A stretch of DNA of 64,000 nt from Laburnicola sp. R22_1. Its lineage: Eukaryota > Ascomycota > Dothideomycetes > Pleosporales > Didymosphaeriaceae. Both the position numbers and the translations under genes were made by a program. Location: positions 682,001 to 746,000 of the forward strand of contig JACONQ010000010.1 in assembly GCA_014281115.1 (NCBI GenBank). The letters run 5' to 3'. Positions 10,701 through 19,814 of the stretch are shown here, piece after piece; positions within the stretch are counted from its first letter, which is position 1, and each line of letters starts with the position of its first letter. Under the pieces are notes generated by a model. It was not told where the DNA came from. It did no database searches and worked only from the letters and a program-made list of their open reading frames with translations.

Positions 10701-12812
10701 ATGTCTGCTGAGACTTTCGAGTTCCAGGCTGAGATCTCTCAGCTGCTCGGCCTCATCATCAACACCGTCTATTCGAACAAGGAGATCTTCCTACGAGAAC
10801 TCATCTCCAACGCCTCAGATGCCCTCGACAAGATCCGGTATGAGGCTCTCTCAGACCCCAGCAAGCTCGACAGCGGCAAGGACCTCCGCATCGACATCAT
10901 CCCGAACAAGGAAGCCAAGACCCTCACCATTCAGGACTCTGGTATTGGCATGACCAAGGCTGATCTCATCAACAACCTCGGTACCATTGCCCGGTCAGGT
11001 ACCAAGCAGTTCATGGAGGCTCTCTCCGCAGGTGCCGACATCTCCATGATCGGCCAGTTTGGTGTCGGTTTCTACTCCGCCTACCTCGTTGCAGACCGTG
11101 TGTCCGTTGTTTCAAAACACAACGATGACGAGCAGTACATGTGGGAGTCGAGCGCCGGCGGCACCTTCAAGATCGCAGAGGACACCGAGGGCGAGCAGAT
11201 TGGCCGCGGTACCAAGATCATCCTACACCTCAAGGATGAGCAGACCGACTACTTGAACGAGAGCAAGATCAAGGAGGTCGTCAAGAAGCACTCCGAGTTC
11301 ATCTCGTACCCCATCTACCTTCACGTCCTCAAGGAGACGGAGAAGGAAGTCGAGGATGAGGACGCCGCAGAGACCGCCGAGACCGAGGAGGGCGCCGAGA
11401 AGAAGCCCAAGGTTGAGGAAGTTGACGACGAGGAAGAAAAGAAGGAGAAGAAGACCAAGAAGGTGAAGGAGTCCAAGATCGAAGAGGAGGAGCTCAACAA
11501 GACCAAGCCAATCTGGACACGAAACCCCCAGGACATCTCACAGGAAGAGTACGCTTCCTTCTACAAGTCGCTCTCCAATGACTGGGAAGACCACCTTGCC
11601 GTCAAGCACTTCTCCGTGGAGGGTCAGCTCGAGTTCCGCGCCATCCTCTTCGTCCCCAAGCGCGCGCCTTTCGATCTGTTTGAGACCAAGAAGACCAAGA
11701 ACAACATCAAGCTGTACGTGCGTCGCGTCTTCATCACCGACGATGCCACCGACCTCATCCCCGAGTGGCTCAGCTTTGTCAAGGGTGTGGTAGACTCCGA
11801 GGATCTGCCCCTCAACCTGTCTCGTGAGACCCTGCAGCAGAACAAGATAATGAAGGTCATCCGCAAGAACATTGTCAAGAAGACTCTCGAGCTCTTCAAC
11901 GAGATCGCCGAAGACCGTGAGCAGTTCGACAAGTTCTACACTGCTTTCAGCAAGAACCTGAAGCTGGGCATCCACGAGGACTCCCAGAACCGACAGTCTC
12001 TCGCCAAGCTTCTGCGCTTCAACTCCACCAAGTCGGGCGACGAGACCACCTCCCTCACCGACTACATCACTCGCATGCCCGAGCACCAGAAGCAGATGTA
12101 CTACATCACTGGTGAGTCGCTCAAAGCTGTACAGAAGTCGCCCTTCCTTGATTCGCTCAAGGAGAAGGGTTTCGAGGTCCTCTTCCTCGTCGACCCCATC
12201 GACGAGTACGCCATGACTCAGCTCAAGGAGTTTGACGGCAAGAAGCTTGTCGACATCACCAAGGACTTCGAGCTCGAGGAGACTGAGGAAGAGAAGAAGC
12301 AGCGTGAGACCGAGGAGAAGGAGTACGAGGGCTTGGCCAAGAGCCTCAAGAACGTCCTGGGCGACAGGGTGGAGAAGGTGATTGTTTCGCACAAGCTCAC
12401 CGGCTCTCCTTGCGCCATCCGTACCGGCCAATTCGGTTGGTCAGCCAACATGGAGCGTATCATGAAGGCTCAGGCTCTTCGTGATACTTCCATGAGCTCG
12501 TACATGTCTTCCAAGAAGACTTTCGAGATCTCGCCCAAATCGCCCATCATCAAGGAGCTCAAGCGCAAGGTTGAGGCGGATGGTGAGGAGGACCGCACTG
12601 TCAAGTCCATCACCCTGTTGCTCTTCGAGACCTCTCTCCTCGTCTCTGGTTTCACCATTGATGAGCCCGTCCAGTACGCTGAGCGCATCCACAAGCTCGT
12701 GTCGCTCGGTCTCAACGTCGACGAGGAGGTAGAGACGGAGCAAGAAGCCAAGGAGGCTGACGCGCCCACCGCTGAGGCCACTGGCGAGAGCGCCATGGAG
12801 GAGGTTGACTAG
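10701..12812 (+). CDS. HSP90: heat shock protein 90 (Hsp82/Hsp90 chaperone)
   Basis: An uninterrupted coding region of 703 aa for the cytosolic ATP-dependent dimeric chaperone. The N-terminal GHKL ATPase domain shows [20 protein letters not shown] (family signature, residues 26-45), [23 protein letters not shown] and [16 protein letters not shown] charged Glu/Lys-rich linker occupies about residues 210-260. The middle domain carries [12 protein letters not shown], and the protein ends in the MEEVD tail that docks TPR co-chaperones. The leader probably contains an intron, since GTAAGT at 10542 can pair with AG acceptors near 10640 or 10673. A heat-shock element and TATA box lie upstream. Lack of introns in the coding part keeps it readable when splicing fails under heat, although many relatives do have introns. 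Confidence 0.99.
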   Translation: MSAETFEFQAEISQLLGLIINTVYSNKEIFLRELISNASDALDKIRYEALSDPSKLDSGKDLRIDIIPNKEAKTLTIQDSGIGMTKADLINNLGTIARSGTKQFMEALSAGADISMIGQFGVGFYSAYLVADRVSVVSKHNDDEQYMWESSAGGTFKIAEDTEGEQIGRGTKIILHLKDEQTDYLNESKIKEVVKKHSEFISYPIYLHVLKETEKEVEDEDAAETAETEEGAEKKPKVEEVDDEEEKKEKKTKKVKESKIEEEELNKTKPIWTRNPQDISQEEYASFYKSLSNDWEDHLAVKHFSVEGQLEFRAILFVPKRAPFDLFETKKTKNNIKLYVRRVFITDDATDLIPEWLSFVKGVVDSEDLPLNLSRETLQQNKIMKVIRKNIVKKTLELFNEIAEDREQFDKFYTAFSKNLKLGIHEDSQNRQSLAKLLRFNSTKSGDETTSLTDYITRMPEHQKQMYYITGESLKAVQKSPFLDSLKEKGFEVLFLVDPIDEYAMTQLKEFDGKKLVDITKDFELEETEEEKKQRETEEKEYEGLAKSLKNVLGDRVEKVIVSHKLTGSPCAIRTGQFGWSANMERIMKAQALRDTSMSSYMSSKKTFEISPKSPIIKELKRKVEADGEEDRTVKSITLLLFETSLLVSGFTIDEPVQYAERIHKLVSLGLNVDEEVETEQEAKEADAPTAEATGESAMEEVD

Positions 12813-13183
12813 ATGGCTTCCGCCTTCGGATTCGAAAAGTTTGGTCGGCGTTTTGATTCCCCATTTTACGTGTTACGGCTTTTTCCCTTTCGATGCCTCC
12901 TTCTCACTGCTTTGCATGCATAGGATTAGTTTACTAATGCGGGCGTCTTAAAGAGTGGTTGGAGGATATGACTGAATGGACGGATATCCCTGGATGTGGA
13001 ATGTACTCTAGGTAGATTTTTCTAATGCTCGGAGTGTTGGTTTCCACCTCGGTAGCTAAATATGAATCGAGAAATTTCCGAAAACTGTCTGTTGCCTTGT
13101 TTCTGTGTTGATTCTCCATTATACTAGATTGAATGCGTGGTGTTGAAGATGGTTATTCGCTCACTGACGTAATGCCCCTCTAT
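12813..13183. other. HSP90 3' region
   Basis: This 371-bp stretch runs from the HSP90 stop to the left end of the transposon. It is rather AT-rich, shows no coding pattern, and presumably contains the HSP90 3' untranslated region. Confidence 0.6.
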
Positions 13184-13185
13184 TA

Positions 13186-13237
13186 ACGTGTCTGTGCGCG
13201 TGCCGAGCCACTTCGCGTGACGAGCCACCCAACACCA
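13186..13237 (+). repeat. left terminal inverted repeat
   Basis: The repeat begins ACGTGTCTGTGCGCG and pairs with 15245-15296 in reverse complement, with one difference (A at 13220 versus C in the other arm). Inside it the motif CGTG(C/A)CGAGCCAC occurs twice in tandem, which may be paired transposase-binding sites. Confidence 0.95.
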
Positions 13238-13338
13238 TAACAGCTTATGCAAAAATGAAGCTATAGAGCCACCCACAATTAATATTATTACAGGATTTTC
13301 TAGAGGGGCACTAAATAGATCCTTGCGATTAATTTGCA

Positions 13339-15197
13339 CTATTTATATCTGTCTGGAAGCTTGACGTTGCGGCCGCGACGTGTAGAGACGGTTGGGGCAG
13401 CAGATGCGCCCTCTAAGGACTCCTCAACATCTGAAGCATCAACAACACGTTTCTGACGTTTTCTGCTCTGTAGAGATGGCTGAGAGGCCTTCCTCTTACC
13501 CTTTTAGATGACTGTAGAGCTTTTTTTGCGTCGCGGGCAGACTTCTGGGCAGCGCGCTGAGCTGCCTTTTTAGCTCTCTCCTTCTCTCTTGCCTCCTTCG
13601 CTGCCTCTCGCGCAGCACGCTTTTCCTGCTGGATTTTCTCCTTGTATAGTCTAGCTGCCTTCTTTAGCTCTGCTGTCTCTGCTTTTTGAAGCTGCTGCTC
13701 CTTATCCTCCTGCTCCTTGATAGATTGACGGACACGTGCCTCTCTCACCTTCCTAGGTGACCAGAACACTGACCCACTGTGATACTCCTTGCGCTGTTGG
13801 AGATCTAGAGCTTTGCCCTTCTTCTTACGCTTCTGCTTTGTAGACAGTGCCTCCCTAAGCCCATCAATATCGTGGTGGAGTAGCTCATTTTGAACAGATA
13901 GATGGTGGAGCGATTGACGAAGCTTCTGCGTATCCTTACTACTCTGATCCTTAACTGCAGAGCGTACGAGCCTATCCACCTTTCTCCAATCATGATCGCT
14001 CAGTAGGGATGAGGAGCTTTCTCTTGATTCTTGAGATCTAGTGAATCTATCGAGGATTGGATCAGGATCAGGTGGTGATATGCCTGTTGCTCTAAAAGAG
14101 CTAAGGATTGTTGATTCCTTGAAGGAGGCCTGCCATGCCTTCCAGAATAGTGGGAAGAAATTGCCCTTCTTAATAGAAACTAGGCCTTGGCCTGCGTTGA
14201 GGTATTTCGAGAGCTCGGCTGAGTAGGCAGTTGATAGAGGCTTGAACATTGCAACGTCAAGTGGCTGAAGCGTATGAGTTGAATGAGGAGGCAGGATAGC
14301 AAGCAGGATCCTATACTTATCACAGTAGTCGATGAAATCCATTGTAATGTGGGATCCATGGCCGTCTAGGATTAGGAGCCGATATGCTCGTCGAGTCTTC
14401 TCTTTTGTACAGCGATCGAATACCTGTTCAAGCCAGGCAAGACCAATATCGTTGTTCGTCCAGCCAGAGGGTGATGAGGTGATAAAGACTTCATGTTCTC
14501 CTGCCTTGATGTCTTCTACCCAGGCTGATTGGATGCCTTTGTTGGCAGCCTCATAGATCAGGCTAGGAGGCAGAGCAGATCCATCGGCGCATATACATGC
14601 TAGGAGCGTGATCCACGCGCGGTTTCCATCCTGGAGTGATGCCCTAACCTCCTTCTTCTCCCACATTCGTCGGCTGAATATTCTCTTTGATCTGCCAACA
14701 ACACCGATCATAAAGCCTTTCTCATCCATATTGTAGGTATGACGAGGATCTATTTGATATTGATTGATCTTGTCATGTAGGAGCTGAAAGTAGAGGCGAT
14801 ATTTATCCCCTGAATCAGCTTTGTGGCGATTGCTGTCCATGCCGACTGTCCATTGCGAGATAAGATGAATGCTGTGTCGGTTGATAAAGCGGGTAACCCA
14901 GCTCTCGCTGACTGCCTCCTTGGCTACTGTAGAGGCGAAATTTCGTACCATCTCCCTAGTAGGTGGTATATGTCTCTCTGTGAGTCCTTTGATATATTTT
15001 ACAAGCTCCTGCTCTTGCTGTGGGTTGAGTTTCTACTGGTTGATGTTCTTGGCTTCATTTGGTGCCTGAACGCGCTTGTGTCTTCGGGATAACGTAGTTC
15101 GATCTACACCGTAGGTGGCAGCAATATTTCTGTACGAAAATGATTCCCCTGGATTTAAAGATTCAATAGCTGCAATCGCATCCTCGATTGCCCCCAT
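13339..15197 (-). pseudogene. pogo/Fot1-like DDE transposase, disrupted
   Basis: The first ATG is at 15197. A Psq/CENP-B-type helix-turn-helix follows (SFSYRNIAATYGVDRTTLSRR). The frame is interrupted by a single TAG at 15033-15035, directly after EAKNINQ, and resumes in the same frame with KLNPQQEQELVKYI and a second CENP-B-like HTH. The DDE_1 catalytic core shows MDEKGF (first Asp), LILDGHGSH (second Asp) and THTLQPLDVAMFKPL (third Asp). The C-terminal region is a long Lys/Arg/Glu coiled coil. Near 13497 one G appears to be missing: the current frame stops at 13413, while the shifted frame continues through a basic tail ending in RGRNVKLP to a stop at 13339. So there are two lesions in an otherwise well-preserved gene. 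The stop fits a CAG-to-TAG change in a CpA context. Confidence 0.92.
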
Positions 15198-15244
15198 ATT
15201 GGTGGAGTTATGACGCGTCAAATTCAGGCGATTATTTAGCGTTT

Positions 15245-15296
15245 TGGTGTTGGGTGGCTCGGCACGCGAAGTGGCTCGGCACGCGCACAGACACGT
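15245..15296 (-). repeat. right terminal inverted repeat
   Basis: Inverted partner of 13186-13237. Both internal copies of the CGTGCCGAGCCAC motif are perfect in this arm. A TA follows directly at 15297-15298. Confidence 0.95.
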
Positions 15297-15391
15297 TACT
15301 TACTATCGATAAAGGGCTTCCGAGGTCCTTATGTTCTCACGTGGACCTTTTCCTACCTAGGTACCTAGGTACCACCTCAACCACATTGAAC

Positions 15392-16072
15392 ATGGCATCA
15401 ACTCCATTTGCGCCCCTCACTCTACCCCGAATAGCCATCACTTACTGCACACAATGCCGCTGGATGCTGCGCGCCGCCTATGTACGCACACGCCCTCAGC
15501 ACCCAAATTCCAGCAACCACTACTAACATGAAAACAGTTCGCTCAAGAACTCCTCTCCACATTCGGCACGCAAATCGGTGAAATCGCCCTCGTACCTGCT
15601 ACGGGTGGGTTGTTTACTGTTGAGCTTGTACGTCCGCCGTCCGCATGCAAGCAAGCAATGCAATGCACTACCTTTTTTCCTTTTCCCGTTTTAGCTAATG
15701 CGGTATGTGGTGTGGGTGTAGACGTACGCCAAAGACGGTGATGCTGCTGCTGCTGCTGGTGACGAGACCGAGCCTACCCAAGAGACTACTACACCGACTG
15801 TTGAGAAAGTACTTCTTTGGGATCGCAAGAGCGAAGGCGGGTTCCCTGAGACGAAGGTGTTGAAGCAGAGGGTTAGGGATTGGATTGAACCGGGGAGGGA
15901 TTTGGGGCATTCGGATGTTGGGGGGAAGAAGAAGGGGGGTGGGAAGGAGGGTGTGGTAGAGGGTGCGGCGGGGAAGGAGGAGCAGGAGAAGAGTGGGGGG
16001 GATGGTGGGGATGGTGGGGATGGTGGGGTGAAGAGGGAGGAGGATGGGAGTGTGTGTGAGGATTGTACGTAA
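15392..16072 (+). CDS. Rdx/selenoprotein W-like family protein (CxxC)
   Basis: Three exons (15392-15481, 15538-15627, 15722-16072) encode about 176 aa. Exons 1 and 2 have exactly 30 codons each. The N-terminal 70 residues form a thioredoxin-like Rdx domain: strand ITYCTQC with the redox pair Cys19-x-x-Cys22, then a helix (AQELLSTFG), strand IALVPATGGLFTVEL, and further on VLLWDRKSEGGFPETKVLKQRVRDWIEPGRDLGHSD. In animal SelW/T/H one of the two positions is selenocysteine; here both are Cys, as usual in fungi. The C-terminal 60 residues are Lys/Gly/Glu-rich with GDGG repeats and probably disordered. A transposon ends 95 bp upstream of the start codon, within what should be the promoter or leader. 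The redox partner is unknown. Confidence 0.9.
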
Positions 16073-16410
16073 GTGGGGGAGGTGGCTAGGTGGGAGGCTG
16101 TGAACAGTTTCAACATGTAGACATGCATGCAGGGTTTTGGATCTCGTGGTTCAAGGCTGACATTTGGTATTGTGTATATGGGAGGCATGTTCGCCGCGCG
16201 TGCTGGAGGCGTGGCGTAGCCTCTGCAACGGCATCCTTCAATCTGCTGTATCCATAATCATCCATACATATGTCGTCAAGATCCACTTCAAAAGATCTTT
16301 CCGCCGGCGCACCCAAAGCAACCCTTGTAGAGACTTAACAGCGCCATGTGAACAACCGTCCACCCACGATGCGTGTCGTTTCCGTCAAGCCAATGCCCCG
16401 CTCGGGACCT
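16073..16410. other. convergent 3' intergenic region
   Basis: This 338-bp spacer lies between the Rdx stop and the stop of the minus-strand hypothetical gene. No feature was recognised in it. Confidence 0.5.
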
Positions 16411-18036
16411 TCACCGAACCTTGCGCTCCAGGTACTTCATGCGGCTGCTCAAGCGCACTTCCGTACGTTGGTACTCCTTCTTGACCTCCTTTGCGCTCGC
16501 TTCGACCTTCTTAATCTGTACCGAGAGGGCTTCGTAGTACTTGGAAAGGCTTTTCTCATCAAGGCATGCGCCGCCCTCACTCGCCCCCGAAGCAGGGTAG
16601 TAGGTTCCGTTCTCGTTGGGCGGACCCAAAGCCTCCCTGTAGATAAACTGTGATTAGCAATGATTTAGAGTTTGAGTGTACCAAGCACGCTTACCATACG
16701 TTGTCGATGCGGTCACTGTTGCTCCGGGCAGCTTCCTCGATGATTCGGTAGCGCTGGTTGAACTCAGCGAATCGGGCATCTTGGGCTTGATTGGCCAGAT
16801 TGATATTTTTGTTGACCAGGTTGCATACAGTCTTCATGTCCGAGAAGGCGGTGTAAATGGCGGCTCCAGTACTGTTCATGGTGGACAGTTGAGGCACGGT
16901 AGGAACACCGAGAGGACCGTGGTGATGGAACGACTTGACCCCGAGGCAGAGCATCCACGTCATCACGCCCATGATCACCCAATCTTTCCAAGTCATGGCG
17001 TTCACCAACGATAGCGCTGCGTTGGTGTTGCCAGCCCTATTGGTGGAAATCTTGGAGGGAATGGTCTGGAGAAAGTCCATAGCAGCCCAAACACTGTGTG
17101 TCGCCGCGGTGGAATGTTGCATCAATTTGCCCAGATCGCTTGCGATGGCAGCCCTCATGGTCTCGTGAATAGGTGTGCTATCTAGCGAGTCCTCCCATTC
17201 CAAGACGTATGCGGCAGTCTCCTCGCTCATGACTTTCAGGACAAATGCTGTGGCATTGCTGACTGTAGTTGAAATCGCACGGGCCTGGATGACATAGGCT
17301 GTGACAAATGACTTGTCGAAGTAGGCCTACATGGTTTGTTAGTCGCGTAAGTAAAGAGGTATTTGAAGTGAGTTGACACTGATTTGAGTCGCTTGCCAGC
17401 TCAAACTCACCCCGAAGTGACTCGGAGACTTTTGATAGTAACCTAGGCACTAGGAACTGAAGTACTTACCTCTTTGGCGATCTCTCCCAGGCTGTCCACC
17501 GCCAAGTCGAGTTGCTCTACGGAGTTGCTCAACGCCTCGTATCCGGTGTATCGAGGCCATTGGGACATGGGCTTGTCATCTCCGACCTGGGTCCGGATAT
17601 ACATCTTGAGATAGCTCATCTCCAGCTCTACCCCAGTCATGTGCGTAAGCAGGTTTTGAACAACTTGGACGAAATGTCGGTCTGGATCTTCGACATGATC
17701 TGCGACAATGGCAACGCCAAAGCGTTGTTTTCCGCCGCCAGTCGCGTCTTTGGGAACGGGAACGGCGCTTGTGTCCACGTGAATATCTTGTCCAGAGCGC
17801 GTGTCGTCGCTAAAATGGGAAGCGGCACTTGACTCCATGTCGACGACAGAACGAGTGTCGTCGGGCCCAAAGTGGCCGGCTGAGGCGCCGTCTTCTGCTG
17901 AGACTACGGTTGGCACGTGCAACGGTGGCGCGGGGAAGGCTGGCATTGTTGCAGTTGCTGGGGGCTGAAGATGTGGCGGGTCGAAGCGAGTGGAGGGTTG
18001 GTCAAGCGTATGATGAGGGGTACGTGGCGCGCGCAT
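16411..18036 (-). CDS. uncharacterised protein with one membrane segment and a C-terminal coiled coil
   Basis: Three exons (17470-18036, 16695-17326, 16411-16636) give about 474 aa, or 444 aa if the second in-frame ATG at 17946 is used. I do not recognise the family. The first 100 residues are Pro/Ser/Asp-rich and look disordered. Residues 105-190 and 200-290 are helical and amphipathic. A hydrophobic stretch around 303-322 (WVIMGVMTWMLCLGVKS) is a probable single transmembrane helix. After it comes a helical stretch, and the last 55 residues are a charged coiled coil ending in MKYLERKVR. All introns have good GTAAGY donors and phases match. The intron 17327-17469 is long (143 bp) and could hide a small exon, but none that keeps phase was found. 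The layout suggests a tail-anchored or organelle-membrane scaffold, which is only a guess. Confidence 0.7.
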
Positions 18037-19814
18037 GAGGGTTTCGGGTGGTTAAGGGCGCCAAGCGGGGTTGCGGTGATGGTGTCAGTGAAGGTTGAGC
18101 GGAGAGGTACAGGCCATAGTGCTTGAGCCTGGGAAAGGCGTGAAAGGCGAAGGTGAAAGTGAAGGTGAATGGGACCAAGACGGACGGGGGCAGCAGATCT
18201 GGGTCGCGACTTCCCCAAAGACTCAACGATTTCCCGTCAGCGAGTTACCTTACAACCAATCGATGGATGCAGAGACTGTATACGCGTTGCTCGCACTGGA
18301 TTGGGACCACGGTGGTACAACGGGCACACGCATCGCGTCGGTCAATGTTGCGGTGAGCCGCACGTCGAGCAAACTCCTGGCCGGAGGAATGGCTGCAGAC
18401 GACAACGAAGCAGGGAGGGTCATGTTTCCCGACTAGGGATATAGATCTGAGGAGAGAAAAGGAACAGGATGATGATAACAGGTTCGAGATAGAAGCTGAA
18501 GACTAGTAGAAGCTTGATTCTTGTTGCACCGCGATGCGGTGGGCTCGCTCGCTACAGTTGAATAATTAGACATTCTACGCACGCATAGAGATAGTTGCAG
18601 ATTTGCCACGCGTCGTCGACGAAAAAGAGCTCAAGCGCACGCAGGCGACCACGTAGACTAGTCGCACAGCTGCTGATGGGTCGCGGTTGAAGAGGATGGC
18701 TTGCCGAGGACGCCAGCTCCAAGCTCGTGCCAGAGAGTCGGGGTGATGTGATGCAGCAGATCGTGGGAAGCGGAGCCATGGTGTTGAGAGTGGGGGCGTT
18801 CGGAGATGCCCACACGGCCGGGCGCACCTTCCCTCCCTGCTCATTGGGCCGATTTCCCTTTGCTTTCCGCCACGCCCCCTCCGCCCAAGCATGATGCCTT
18901 CACTGGACCCTCTTCGAGATGGTTCTCCTCATTCACCAGCAGCATGCATGCAAATCCACTCCACAGGCTCTGTCGGACCCCCAGGAGGCCCCGCACCAGA
19001 GCGGTCCAGTTCGCGTCGCGTCACCCTGTGTAGCCCCGTCGACGCTCTTGTTGGACTCTTGCAGCCGGCTGGACCACGCCCGCGCAACCGTCAGCCTCCA
19101 CAGAGCCCGCACATCTGGCTGGAGCTCGCGTACCAACATCCGTGTGAGCTTGCCGCGCAATCGTCCTTGACCCGGCTGCGCTGCGCGACATGAAAGCTCT
19201 GTACGCTGTCACTGCCCTGAGCCCTCGGCAAGCCACCGACCGCTGCTAAAAAGCGGCCGTGGCCTAGAGTTTGTGAATGAGCTAGGCTGCTTAGGGGTCA
19301 AGGTTCGCCTCATGCATCCCCGATCTGGCCCGAAAGCCACCACATGCAGCCAAAACGCGCCAACACGGGCTGGTCGGAAGCCACTGTTTCTCTGCACCTG
19401 AACATGCGCACATCTGAGGTCACCATCCGCGTACATATACACGCGCCTGCCTCGTTCGGAGAGTCAAGCACGCTCCTCACCTACTCCGACGGGGTACTCC
19501 CTGCACCAATGAACCTTCTTCGCCGTTCATGACCCCACCCTACAACTCTAGCTCTAGGAGCATAATCAAGAGTAACGGTCCACGTCTCCGTTTGGGAGGA
19601 AATCCTCAACCTCCCATCCCCGCCTGTCCTACTAACCGCGCCCTGTTGCGGCCATCGTATAGCGCTCTCTCGCCTTGCGAGGGTAGTCCACAATGGCTTA
19701 AAGGCCAGCACATGTCAGCATTGCAGCAGCCGTGGTTCCGCCCCACCACAGTACGGCTACTACAAGCCCACCGGGCCCCGCAGAGTCGCAGTAGAACATG
19801 GCTCCAATCTAGAT
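18037..19814. other. long intergenic region, no gene recognised
   Basis: These 1.8 kb lie between two divergently transcribed genes (stop-poor but without conserved peptides in any frame). No tRNA, repeat or transposon end was seen. It must contain both promoters. Unspliced readable stretches here are short and overlap on both strands, which is typical of GC-balanced noncoding DNA. Confidence 0.5.

Larger units (their letters stand above)
13186..15296 (-). mobile_element. pogo/Fot1-like Tc1-mariner DNA transposon, complete but inactivated
   Basis: The element is 2,111 bp, bounded by 52-bp terminal inverted repeats that match at all but one position, and flanked on each side by a TA dinucleotide (13184-13185 and 15297-15298), the usual Tc1-mariner target duplication. 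It holds one transposase gene on the minus strand with an N-terminal helix-turn-helix and a DDE catalytic domain. The transposase has an in-frame stop and a C-terminal frameshift, so this copy cannot make a full protein, but its ends are intact and could be mobilised by another copy. It sits between HSP90 and the Rdx gene, with the right end 95 bp from the Rdx start codon. Confidence 0.95.

Noticed and set aside
11538..12431. 297-codon Leu-rich open frame on the minus strand inside HSP90
   Set aside because: It is the antisense shadow of a highly codon-biased gene; Leu/Val/Glu enrichment follows from the Hsp90 codons.
17327..17469. Small extra exon within the 143-bp intron of the membrane-protein gene
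   Set aside because: A candidate between AG and GTGAGT is 32 nt and breaks phase.
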